Source of the DNA: Pseudoflavonifractor sp. An184
Lineage (GTDB): Bacteria; Bacillota; Clostridia; Oscillospirales; Oscillospiraceae
Assembly: GCF_002160305.1 (NCBI RefSeq)
Contig: NZ_NFKI01000002.1
Span: 62,001-126,000 of the forward strand
Reading direction: 5' to 3'
DNA length: 64,000 nt
Shown: piece by piece, positions 8,622 through 16,612 of the stretch
Position numbering within the stretch: the first letter of the stretch is position 1
How the letters are laid out: the number at the start of each line of letters is the position of its first letter
Made by a program: the position numbers and the translations under genes
Notes under the pieces: model-generated
The model's input: only the letters and a program-made list of their open reading frames with translations
Database searches by the model: none
What the model was told of the DNA's origin: nothing

Positions 8622-9467
8622 TTAATTGTTGTCGCCAGGCTTCAGCTTTCGCTTTTCCTGTTCACGCTCGATCTGAGCAATACTCTTTTCTGGTGTGGGC
8701 AGATCTTCTGGCATGGTGCCGCCCAGTTCCTTAATAGTCTGGCGAACCTTCTTTCCGACCTCATAATGAGTGTCATACGCGGCCTGCTTTCCCTGGATAT
8801 TCTCCCGACGAAGCTTTTCGTCCGTCTGGGTAGCACGGAAAAGGTTGGCTGCCAGCTCGGTGCTGCCCATATGATCCAGAATCTTCTGGCTCTTCTTCAG
8901 CCCCTTCCGGGCATGAATCTCCTTGGCACCAAGGCCACCATACAAGCCCTGATAGCCCTTATTCTGGAAAATGGCATAATCTCTGGGGTCCTCCACGCCG
9001 GCCATCTGAGCAGCTTCTGCCAGGGACTTGTTATGAGCAATCATTTCGTTGCGGATCGCCAGACGCTTCTGATCCTCAGAAAGCTGCTCGTAGTTATCGA
9101 TCAACTCCTGCTGGCGGGTCTTGACGGCAAAGTAGGTCTGGCCAATAGCGATAACTTCTTTATTTGGATCGCCATTCATTACGACCAGATAGCACGCATA
9201 GCGCGAAAGCATTACATCATCGATTTCACGCTCGGCTCCAGAACCCAACGGCACCATTTTCGTGACCTCACGAAAATGGTCTTCTACGTCAAAGCCAGTA
9301 TTCGTACAGGCCTTTTTTGCTCTTTCGATGGCTTTGTTGAAATTTTCCCATCTTGCGTATTCGAGAACACCCTGCAATTCACGGGCCAGCCAGTATTCTT
9401 CGCCATACTCGTTTACATGCTTGATGCTTTCAAATGTCTGCTCGCTGTATTTTACAAGTTCACTCAT
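8622..9467 (-). CDS. dinD: DNA damage-inducible protein D (DinD-like, BRO-N/antirepressor type)
   Basis: 281 aa. The N-terminal ~110 residues follow the BRO-N pattern (YWLARELQGVLEYARWENF, then LSRYACYLVVMNGDP). The C-terminal part is helical and charged with the DinD-type GYQGLYGGL and LKKSQKILDHMGSTELAANLFR segments. The start overlaps the hsdM stop by 4 bases (ATGA), so it is translationally coupled. DinD in E. coli is LexA-regulated and inhibits RecA filament activity. Its place inside a type I cluster suggests a link between restriction and the DNA damage response, which is inference. Confidence 0.9.
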   Translation of the reverse strand: MSELVKYSEQTFESIKHVNEYGEEYWLARELQGVLEYARWENFNKAIERAKKACTNTGFDVEDHFREVTKMVPLGSGAEREIDDVMLSRYACYLVVMNGDPNKEVIAIGQTYFAVKTRQQELIDNYEQLSEDQKRLAIRNEMIAHNKSLAEAAQMAGVEDPRDYAIFQNKGYQGLYGGLGAKEIHARKGLKKSQKILDHMGSTELAANLFRATQTDEKLRRENIQGKQAAYDTHYEVGKKVRQTIKELGGTMPEDLPTPEKSIAQIEREQEKRKLKPGDNN

Positions 9468-11050
9468 AAGCCAAGCTCCTTCAAATACTGTGCCATCTGG
9501 GCTTCAACCACTGCGATTTCAGCCTTAATGCGCTCGATATTACCCTGTACCTCCTCAATGTCGATCAATTCTTCCTCCTCGAAGGTGTCCACATAGCGGG
9601 GAATGTTCAAGTTAAACTCATTGGCCTGGATTTCCTCGAAAGATGCCACATGTGCAAAGCGCTCTACATCTACACGCTCGGTGTAGGCGCGGAAAATGTC
9701 ATCAATATGGCTCTTCTCCAGTTTGTTCTGGTTTTTGTCCTTGCGATATCTCGGGTTTCCGTTTGCATCCTTTCCGGAAGCGTCAATGAAGAGGACATCG
9801 CTGGTGGCCCGGTTCTTCTTAAACACCAGAATACAGGCAGGGATAGAGGTTCCGTAAAACAGGTTCGCAGGAAGACCAATTACAGCGTCCAGCAGATTTT
9901 TCTCAATGACCGTCTGACGGATACGACCCTCTGCAGAGCCACGGAACAAAACACCGTGAGGGACAACTGCTGCCATACGACCGTTGCTGCGCAGAGAGTG
10001 AAGCATATGCAGTAGGAATGCCCAGTCGCCTTTGCTGGCAGGAGGCACACCCCAATCGAAGCGATGGAACCGGTCGAGATTGGCAGTCATCTTGAACTTC
10101 TTTTCCTTGTCGCTGGAACCATCCTCTTGGCCGCCAGGGTTGAAGCCTTCCGCCCATTTATCCAGCGAGAAGGGCATGTTGGCGACAATTACGTCGAACT
10201 GCTTCAGATTTCCGTCGGAATCCAGATGCTGGGGATTGGCCAAGGTATCGCCCCAGGCAATGTCGTTAGGATTAACATGGATACCGTGGATAAAAAGGTT
10301 CATTCTGGCCATGGACCAAGAAGATCCATTCATTTCCTGACCGTAGATTGCAACCTGATCCAGATTGCCCGCCTGACGGGCGGTACGAATCAGCAGAGAA
10401 GCCGATCCGCAAGTGGGATCGTAGATGGAATCTCCTGCGCGCGGACCGGTTAACATGCCCATCAGTTCGGACACCATGCTCGGGGTGAAGAAGCTGCCCG
10501 CTTTCTTTCCAGCCTCGGCGGCAAATTCGCCTACCATGTATTCATAGGCGTCACCGATTACATATGCAGGATCTTCGCCGGGGCCTACCTCGATCTGAGA
10601 AGGTTCCAGGCACAGGGGCTTAAAGTCCTCCAACAATGTGCGGAGTTTTGTGACTTTCTGCTGAGGGTTGCCCAGCATGGACTCGCTGTTGAAGTTAATA
10701 CTGCGGAACACGCCGCGAAGTTCGGTGTTGCTGTCCTGGATGCCCTGCAGTGCGGTATTGATCATCTCGCCGATTTTGGGGTCGAAGCGATTATCATACA
10801 GGTAATCAAAGCGCTCTTTTTCACCAAGGACGAACGGAAGGTTCTTCTTAGCGCGGTCGATACGGATCTGATTTCCCTTGTATTTTTCCTCCAGTTCTCT
10901 CAAAAACTCCTTATAGGTATCATCCAGATACTTCAGAAACAGCATAGAGAGGACAAAGTCCTTATAGTTCGCAGCATCAATTGTGCCACGGAATGTGCCT
11001 GCTGCTTTCCACAGCGTCGCCTGAATATCCTGAGAAGTAGTCTTGCTCAT
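9464..11050 (-). CDS. hsdM: Type I DNA adenine methyltransferase subunit (HsdM)
   Basis: 528 aa, normal length. The N-terminal helical HsdM_N domain (FRGTIDAANYKDFVLSMLFLKYLDD) is followed by the methylase fold: motif I YDPTCGSASLLIR (AdoMet binding) and motif IV VIVANMPFSLDKW (catalysis). Motif IV reads NMPF rather than NPPF. The C-terminus has the helical region that grips HsdS. The product should methylate adenine at the host site and form the M2S core of the restriction complex. It overlaps the upstream half-hsdS and the downstream dinD by 4 bases each. Confidence 0.97.
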   Translation of the reverse strand: MSKTTSQDIQATLWKAAGTFRGTIDAANYKDFVLSMLFLKYLDDTYKEFLRELEEKYKGNQIRIDRAKKNLPFVLGEKERFDYLYDNRFDPKIGEMINTALQGIQDSNTELRGVFRSINFNSESMLGNPQQKVTKLRTLLEDFKPLCLEPSQIEVGPGEDPAYVIGDAYEYMVGEFAAEAGKKAGSFFTPSMVSELMGMLTGPRAGDSIYDPTCGSASLLIRTARQAGNLDQVAIYGQEMNGSSWSMARMNLFIHGIHVNPNDIAWGDTLANPQHLDSDGNLKQFDVIVANMPFSLDKWAEGFNPGGQEDGSSDKEKKFKMTANLDRFHRFDWGVPPASKGDWAFLLHMLHSLRSNGRMAAVVPHGVLFRGSAEGRIRQTVIEKNLLDAVIGLPANLFYGTSIPACILVFKKNRATSDVLFIDASGKDANGNPRYRKDKNQNKLEKSHIDDIFRAYTERVDVERFAHVASFEEIQANEFNLNIPRYVDTFEEEELIDIEEVQGNIERIKAEIAVVEAQMAQYLKELGL

Positions 11051-11628
11051 TTTTCTTTTCCTCCACCGCTTATTATTTTCGAAGCCAACATCGACACCAA
11101 GCGGTCGTTTTCGGCCATATACTTATTTAAAAGTTGTTTCCGCTGGCGGCTTAGTTTCCAGATTGCGCCAACCTTTTGTTGCTCGACTATTGGAATAATA
11201 GGAATCGTAATCCCGGCCAGCTTTTTTACGGACACTGCCTTAATTGCTGCTGCACTACCTGTTACATGTTCTACTTGGCCAAGGATTTCTTTCTGCTCCA
11301 GAAGATATCCGAGGTAGTGCGGGTCTACATCGCCACCCGGTCTTACGACAAGCAGATTTTGAGATGCTACCATACCGACGGTTTCAAGATCTACTACATG
11401 TACAAATGAGGGATTCAATCGCTTAACAAGAATATCGCCAACCATCAGTTTCTGCTTTTCGGAAACCTCGTCATTCCGCTTTTGCCATTCAACGGCACCA
11501 ATAGTGCCTGTATCGGAAAAACTGTTTGGCTGAACAACTCCATATCGATAGTTGCCGACATCCCCAAGCCCCGTCATGCCAGCCATAACTTCGGCTACTT
11601 CACCAAGGCGTCTTTCAATAGGGCGCAT
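11047..11628 (-). CDS. Half-length HsdS-like specificity protein (single target-recognition domain)
   Basis: 193 aa from the ATG at 11628 with GGAGGG seven bases upstream. It has one target-recognition domain (GEVAEVMAGMTGLGDVGNY..., then VGDILVKRLNP) and one conserved helix after ITIPIIPIVEQQKVGAIWKLSRQRKQLLNKYM. Natural and engineered half-S proteins can dimerise to form a palindromic specificity subunit. It is the first gene of the cluster and overlaps hsdM by 4 bases, whereas the full two-domain hsdS lies two genes downstream. It could be an alternative specificity, a recombination donor for the full hsdS, or a remnant of a second system. Confidence 0.85.
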   Translation of the reverse strand: MRPIERRLGEVAEVMAGMTGLGDVGNYRYGVVQPNSFSDTGTIGAVEWQKRNDEVSEKQKLMVGDILVKRLNPSFVHVVDLETVGMVASQNLLVVRPGGDVDPHYLGYLLEQKEILGQVEHVTGSAAAIKAVSVKKLAGITIPIIPIVEQQKVGAIWKLSRQRKQLLNKYMAENDRLVSMLASKIISGGGKEK

Positions 11629-11651
11629 CGGACATCCCTCCTTCCATAAAC

Positions 11652-11680
11652 AATATAGCATCTACCGCCAAAGAAGTCAA
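11652..11680 (-). promoter_or_regulatory. Strong sigma-A promoter of the restriction cluster
   Basis: On the minus strand TTGACT (11680-11675), 17-base spacer, TATATT (11657-11652), about 25 bases before the half-hsdS start. It is the only near-consensus promoter found for the whole cluster. Confidence 0.75.
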
Positions 11681-11778
11681 GAATATTTTTAGTTAAGCAC
11701 TAACTTCATGTATTTTGCTGTTGGGAGAATTAATGCAGCCGCTATTGACGTTTAATTCGTTGTTATCGCAAAACAAAA

Positions 11779-11810
11779 AGCGCCCATCAGTCATCTGGCC
11801 GATGAGCGCT
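11779..11810 (-). terminator. Intrinsic terminator of the DUF6061 gene
   Basis: AGCGCTCATC / GATGGGCGCT stem (one mismatch) followed on the minus strand by TTTTTGTTTT. Confidence 0.75.
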
Positions 11811-11848
11811 GCGGTATATGTTCAATTATTCTGCCATGGCTTCCACTA

Positions 11849-12100
11849 TCAATCGAGATCTAACTGTGGAGTCTCCGTTACGGTTCGCAGATATTCTTCC
11901 GGATCGCCATTCAAAATCAATTCTGTATAAGACAGCGGATCGTTGTAGATGAGCCAGTCCAGTTCAGACCGCTGAAAACAACTATTGGCCACCTCATCCT
12001 CAACAGCGGCACAGTTAATGGCAATCATGCTGCCGTCAGAATATTTCAGTTCCACACAGGCGGTGTCGATATTAAACTCACAGGAAATCAGTTGTTTCAT
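11849..12100 (-). CDS. DUF6061 family small protein
   Basis: 83 aa from the ATG at 12100, with GGAGG eight bases upstream. The pattern ISCEFNIDTACVELKYSDGS, then AAVEDE, then SELDWLIYNDPLSYTELILNGD is that of DUF6061, an acidic family of about 80 aa and unknown function in Clostridia. A terminator follows. It is the last complete gene before the island's right boundary. Confidence 0.75.
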   Translation of the reverse strand: MKQLISCEFNIDTACVELKYSDGSMIAINCAAVEDEVANSCFQRSELDWLIYNDPLSYTELILNGDPEEYLRTVTETPQLDLD

Positions 12101-12165
12101 GGGATGTACCTCCAAAATTTAATGTTCTGGAAGTAATGTAAGCGTGGGTTTGTGGTGTGGTATCC

Positions 12166-12294
12166 TTAACTATGGGAAACTTCGCTTTCCCACTTGTAAA
12201 CCGTCTGCCGGGATACCCCCAGCTTGTCCCCCAGAGCCTCCTGGGAGAGCTCCAGCTCTTTCCGCCTGGCGGCGATCTTTTGTCCGGTGGTCAT
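12166..12294 (-). pseudogene. Truncated XRE-family regulator (N-terminal helix-turn-helix only)
   Basis: Minus-strand reading from the ATG at 12294 (GGAGG upstream) gives 42 residues: MTTGQKIAARRKELELSQEA, then LGDKLGVSRQTVYKWES, then EVSHS and a stop. This is a textbook Cro/CI-type helix-turn-helix that breaks off where the conserved WExG...P continuation should follow. The intact 5' end and ribosome site with a missing 3' part suggest it was cut by insertion of the island to its left. It marks the junction between AT-rich island and GC-rich chromosome. Confidence 0.7.
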
Positions 12295-12955
12295 GGTATC
12301 ATCTCCTCCCCGTCAGCCTAGCAGACGGACGGGCCGCCCGCCACCATCCGGCGGTTTTGGTTTTGCTAACCGTGGGTTTACATGGGAGTGAAAGGGTTGG
12401 GAGACAAGGGATTGAAGTTGGTCTTGATCTGTGCGGGAGATTTCGCCGCCCTATGTTGCAGGGTTTCGCCCTGCGGGGCGAGGTACTTTCCCAGCGATGG
12501 GAAAGCACCCAAAGGATCGCCGGGGGACGGCTCAGGATGGACACTTCGTGTCCATATTCGCCTACCCTACCCCCTCTGTCGCTTCGCGACATCTCCCCCT
12601 GACAGGGGGAGTCGGCCCCCGGTCCCCCATTACGGGGGACGCGTACCTGCTGGATTTTGCAGCATTTCCGGCGCGCAAAATCTGAGTGGTTGGTCTCAAT
12701 TCCCGCCGGGCCACTGGGCCCTGGCCGGATGGAAAATTGCGTCGGCTGCAATTCCACGGCTGCGCCTAGCCTGGCCGAGCAGGTGATAGCTGGTCCGTCA
12801 TCGTCGGGCCGGTCTGGGACCGGCCCCTACGAAAGAAGGGACAGCTTCTGTATCCGCCGTAGGGGCGGGTGTCCTCACCCGCCCGTGCCTCCCCCTGAAA
12901 GGGACGGCTGGAAAAATCAGGCGGCGAAACGCAGTTTCGCACCAAGTTCTTTTGG
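12295..12955. repeat. Gene-free repeat block, 660 bp
   Basis: No gene seen. About 12450-12790 holds one copy of the large dispersed repeat here called family A: hairpin CTTTCCCAGCGATGGGAAAG, then GGATCGCCGGGGGACGGCTC, a GGACAC/GTGTCC pair, CCCCCATTACGGGGG, then TTCCGGCGCGCAAAATC and GGGCCACTGGGCCC. About 12560-12615 is a further palindrome with ATCTCCCCCTGACAGGGGGA. 12798-12890 has two family C copies (GTAGGGGCGGGT...CACCCGCCC type). A family E copy follows at 12924. Confidence 0.7.
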
Positions 12956-12980
12956 TTACTTTTCTTCTAAGAAAAGTAAC
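12924..12980. repeat. Family E palindromic repeat overlapping the rnmV 3' end
   Basis: GCGAAACGCAGTTTCGC followed by GTTCTTTTGGTTACTTTTCT and its complement AAGAAAAGTAAC. A second copy is at 25708-25764 over the ribBA 3' end. In both cases the terminal palindrome supplies the last codons and the stop codon of the gene. Confidence 0.7.
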
Positions 12981-13546
12981 GCCTCCTCCCGGGTGTAACA
13001 GGTGTTGAGCACCTCCAGCAGGGCGTTGGCGGTCATATGCTCGGGCAGCTCCAGCCGCTTCAAGAGGGCCAGCCGCCGCTGGGCGCTGTCCGGGCGGCCG
13101 GTGAGGCCGGCGGCGAACAGGTCCGCCTTGGTGAGGGGGGGCTCCTGCTCCCGCGCCTCCCCCTGGTCCAGGAAGGTGGCCCCCGCCCGGCGGAGCACCT
13201 GTTCCAGCACGGCGGGGGACATGCCCTCCACCCCCAGCTTGCCCTCTTTCCCCCGCTGGCGCTTGCGCTTCTCCTTGCCGTACACGTCGGGGATATAGGC
13301 GTGTTTCAGGTACTGCCCCGGAATGGCGCTCTTGATGCGGTTCCGGATGACGAAGCCCGCCCCGTCCGAGTCGGTGAGGACGATGAGCCCCCGCTTCTCC
13401 GCCGCCCGGCGGAGGAGTGCCATCCGCTCCGGGTCCTTGAAAATGCCAAAGCCGTGGGTCTCCAAAATCAGGGTGTCCACCACCTGGGAGAGGGTGTTTT
13501 TGTCGTACCGCCCCTCCACGGCGATGGCCTCTCGTATTTTCAGCAT
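12956..13546 (-). CDS. rnmV: Ribonuclease M5 (5S rRNA maturation)
   Basis: 196 aa. Opens with the TOPRIM pattern EAIAVEGRYDKN, then ETHGFGIFKD and LIVLTDSDGAGFVIRN, the acidic residues that bind metal. The C-terminal half is the DUF4093 region typical of the family. RNase M5 trims precursor 5S rRNA together with ribosomal protein L18. It lies 10 bases downstream of holA on the same strand. Its last residues (ALLFLEEK) and stop codon are read from the family E palindrome, so the native C-terminus was probably replaced. Confidence 0.92.
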   Translation of the reverse strand: MLKIREAIAVEGRYDKNTLSQVVDTLILETHGFGIFKDPERMALLRRAAEKRGLIVLTDSDGAGFVIRNRIKSAIPGQYLKHAYIPDVYGKEKRKRQRGKEGKLGVEGMSPAVLEQVLRRAGATFLDQGEAREQEPPLTKADLFAAGLTGRPDSAQRRLALLKRLELPEHMTANALLEVLNTCYTREEALLFLEEK

Positions 13547-13556
13547 GGGAACCCCC

Positions 13557-14618
13557 TCACCGCCGGGGCAGGGCGGGCTTCCGGGCGGGAGCGGACAGCT
13601 CCAGCAGCAGGCTGGTGAGCAGCTGCTGCCCGTCCTGGCCGGTGGACTTCATGGCCAGGTCCGCCTCACCGCACCGGACCACCGCCCGGCGGCACCAGGG
13701 CAGGGAAAACCGCCGGGCCGCGGTAAAAATCTTCTCCGCCTGGAAGGATCGCAGGCCCCACAGATCGGCCACGTAGGCGGCCCCTCTCCCCTTCTCCAGG
13801 GCCAGACGGGCGGAGTACAGCTGCCGCATGTTCCGCCCCAGGGACCACAGGATCTTGATGGGGGGTTCCTGCATCTGGAAGAGCTCCCCCAGCACCTGGG
13901 CCGCCTGGTCGAATTTTCCCGCTCCAATGGCGTCGGTCATGCGGAACACCACCGTGTCCAGCTGGGGGGTGGCCACCGCGTCGACGTCCGCCCGGGTGAT
14001 CTGCGTGCCCTTGGCGTAGGCCCCGATCTTCTCGATCTCCCCGATCAGGTTGGTCATCAGGTCCCCGCACAGGAAGATGAGCTCCGAGGCCAGATTGCCG
14101 TCGATGTCCTTGCCCAGGGCCCGGAACCGGCGGCGCACCCACTTCACCAGTTCCCCGGTCTCCTGGCGGGCGAAATTCACCACCACCCCGCTGCGCTTGA
14201 TGGCTCCCGCCAGCTTGGTGCGGGCGTCCCCCTTGTAGGGGATCAGGTCGTAGACAAACACCAGACACACGTAGTCGGGCAGCTCCTCGAAGAGCTTGGC
14301 GTAGGCCTCCCGGTCCTTCTCCCCCGCCTTGAACAGGTCGAAGTCGGTCACCTGGACCAGGGTGCGCTGGGCCATCATGGGCAGACAGTCCAGGGCCTCC
14401 TCCAGGCGGCGGGGGGACATCTCCTTGGCGGGGATCTCATGGAAATTGAAGGTCCCCATTCCCCCGGACAAAATCAGCTCCTTGAGCTGATTCAGGCAGT
14501 AGTCCCGCAGATAGGTCTCCTCCCCGTGGAGGATATAGAGTTTTCCCGGAGCCTGGGCGGACAGGTCCTTTTTCAGCTGCTGATAGCCGGCGGTATCGGC
14601 TTTTCCTTTGGGCGGCAT
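13557..14618 (-). CDS. holA: DNA polymerase III delta subunit (HolA)
   Basis: 353 aa, normal length. Pattern LYILHGEETYLRDY near the N-terminus, then FNFHEIPAKE, then DYVCLVFVYDLIPYKGDARTKL, and the collar-domain end with PPIKILWSLGRNMRQLY. The delta subunit opens the beta clamp within the clamp loader and resembles an AAA+ module without ATP hydrolysis. It is followed by rnmV and preceded, 24 bases away, by the pyridoxal kinase gene. Confidence 0.95.
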   Translation of the reverse strand: MPPKGKADTAGYQQLKKDLSAQAPGKLYILHGEETYLRDYCLNQLKELILSGGMGTFNFHEIPAKEMSPRRLEEALDCLPMMAQRTLVQVTDFDLFKAGEKDREAYAKLFEELPDYVCLVFVYDLIPYKGDARTKLAGAIKRSGVVVNFARQETGELVKWVRRRFRALGKDIDGNLASELIFLCGDLMTNLIGEIEKIGAYAKGTQITRADVDAVATPQLDTVVFRMTDAIGAGKFDQAAQVLGELFQMQEPPIKILWSLGRNMRQLYSARLALEKGRGAAYVADLWGLRSFQAEKIFTAARRFSLPWCRRAVVRCGEADLAMKSTGQDGQQLLTSLLLELSAPARKPALPRR

Positions 14619-14642
14619 GTCGTCTCCTCCTGCTCTCTTGGC

Positions 14643-15485
14643 TTACCGGTTCAATACGCTTAAATACTTCTCGATGCGGATGCCCTTGTTCTTCTCGCTC
14701 TCGTCCCGCTCCAGCAGGATCAGGGTCTCCAGCACGTCCATGGCCCGGCGCACCGCCGACTCCAGGGGCTTTCCATTCAGAAGCTCCCCCACCAGCACGG
14801 CGGAGAACATGTCCCCGGTGCCCGGGAAGTGGACCTTGATGAACTCATAGGGGATGGTGAAGTAGGAGCCGTTTTTGTGGTTGTAGCCCCACACCACGTG
14901 GCTGCCCGTCTCCGACTCCACGCCGCTGGTCACCACCACAGACCGGGGACCGAAGGACAGCAGGCCGTCCACCACCTCCTTGGCCTCCGCCTGGGTCAGG
15001 CTCTCCTGCCCCACATACCGGCCGGTGAGGAAGGTGGCCTCCGTGAGGTTGGGGACGATCACGTCGGCCACCCCGATGAGGCGGCGCATGTTGGCCACCG
15101 TCTCCTCCGTCACCCCGTTGTAGAGCTTGCCGTCGTCGGCCATGATGGGGTCGGTCATCACCAGCAGGTCCTCCTTCCGCTGGCTGTCGATAAACTCCCG
15201 GATGATGTCCACCTGCTCCGCCGAGGCCAGAAATCCGGTGGTGATGCAGTCGAAAGAGAAACTCAGGTCCTTCCACACGGCGATGGACCTCTTCATGTAT
15301 TCGGTGGTGTCCAAAATCGTGAACTTCCCGTAGTCCAGGGTGTTGGACACCAGGGCGGTGGGCAGGTTGTAGACGCTGTGGCCGAAGTTGGACAAAATGG
15401 GCAGCATGGCGGCCAGGGCCACCTTGCCGTAGCCGGGCATGTCGTTGATGATCAAAATATTTTTGCTGTTTTTGCTCTTTTCCAT
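14643..15485 (-). CDS. pdxY: Pyridoxamine/pyridoxal kinase (PdxY/PdxK-like)
   Basis: 280 aa from the ATG at 15485 with GAAGGG upstream. The sequence NILIINDMPGYGKVALAAM, then NLPTALVSNTLDYG, then FPGTGDMFSAVLVG (anion-hole GTGD with the catalytic Asp) places it in the ribokinase-like vitamin B6 kinase family, which phosphorylates pyridoxal or pyridoxamine to salvage the PLP cofactor. An upstream in-frame reading to 15698 lies in repeat DNA and is not part of the gene. Confidence 0.85.
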   Translation of the reverse strand: MEKSKNSKNILIINDMPGYGKVALAAMLPILSNFGHSVYNLPTALVSNTLDYGKFTILDTTEYMKRSIAVWKDLSFSFDCITTGFLASAEQVDIIREFIDSQRKEDLLVMTDPIMADDGKLYNGVTEETVANMRRLIGVADVIVPNLTEATFLTGRYVGQESLTQAEAKEVVDGLLSFGPRSVVVTSGVESETGSHVVWGYNHKNGSYFTIPYEFIKVHFPGTGDMFSAVLVGELLNGKPLESAVRRAMDVLETLILLERDESEKNKGIRIEKYLSVLNR

Positions 15486-16612
15486 TGGGTTACCCTTCTT
15501 TTTCTTTTTTTCACGTGGAGATTTCGCTGCCTGCGGGCAGCGAGTGACTTTGCCCGCGGCGGCTCGTCGTCGCAATGGCCCAGGCCACCTTCTCTTGGCC
15601 CTTCGGTCCAATTCACCTTGAGTCCACTCGACTCCGTTTCCGCCTGGTGGCGAAAACTGCGCTCGTTCCCTTGCTCCTCCTCTTCCCGGCGAACCCACTT
15701 CGTTGGGCTTCGCCGGGAGGTACGAGAGAGATTACCCAAAACGCCGCCGGGAACGCGGCCGATGGACTACGGCTCCGCTTCGCTCCGCCTAGGTCCATAG
15801 GACCGCTTTCCCCGGATCCCATTACGGGGGACGCGTACTTGCTGGATTTTCCTGCGCTTCCGGCGCGCAAAATCTGAGTGGCGGTCTAAATTCCTGCCGG
15901 GCCACTTCGTCGTCACGGATTCCGTATCCCTCGCTTCGCCCGGATCGGGCAAAGCTCGCTCACTCCATCGCTCCTCCTCTCCAACGCAAACCCGCTGCGC
16001 TGGGCTTTGCGTTGGGGGCCGCCTTCGGCGGCCTATTGGGTGGAAAATTACAGCCGGTGCGGGTTCACGGCTGCGCCTGGCTTCGCCGAGCTAACGGTAC
16101 CGGTGCGGTTTCCGCCGCAGGAGCGACCCTTGCGGCCGCCAGAAAGCCTTCCCCCTGTCAGGGGGAAGGTGCCCCCGAAGGGGGCGGATGAGGGTGACCT
16201 CTTGGCCCGCCCACCTACCGCAGAAGCCCTAAGGACCTCCCCTATCCAAAATCCGAACCGATTTCGTTCATGCCGCAGGGGAGGGACTTGCCCCTCCCGC
16301 CGTCCCCTTGAGCCGCACTTGAGCCTCACCGGCTCAAAAGGCGCGCTTCCAACCGGTAGGAGGACCACCCAAAGGTTACCGGAAACTCAGCGGCAGCGGT
16401 AATAGTACGGAAACTGTTCAGCTGAGCCGCCCGCGCCTTTGCGATTACGAGCCATGCCGCCTAATTGGCGGCCCCCGTAAAATGGGGTCCGGGGAAAGGC
16501 AACTATGAGCACGCAGTGCTCATCGGAGCCGTCCCCGGGGGCGTTTTGCCTACTTTGCCGCCATGGGCAAAGTAGATCGCCGCCCGCAGGCGGCGAAATT
16601 CCCCGCACAAAA
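15486..16612. repeat. Gene-free repeat block, about 1.1 kb
   Basis: No gene seen. Contents: family D hairpins at about 15675-15722 and 15975-16022 (CTCCTCTTCCCGGCGAACCC...GGGCTTCGCCGGGAGG type); family A pieces at about 15805-15905 and 16019-16110; family B at about 16143-16200 (CCTTCCCCCTGTCAGGGGGA type, then GGATGAGGG); a family C-like hairpin near 16275-16305; and an inverted, degraded family A copy at about 16450-16610. Several elements are nested or fused, suggesting repeated insertion at one safe site. Confidence 0.65.

Noticed and set aside
12295-12955. Considered the repeat block as a degraded coding region
   Set aside because: All frames are interrupted or low complexity, and the same sequence chain recurs at other intergenic sites as hairpins.
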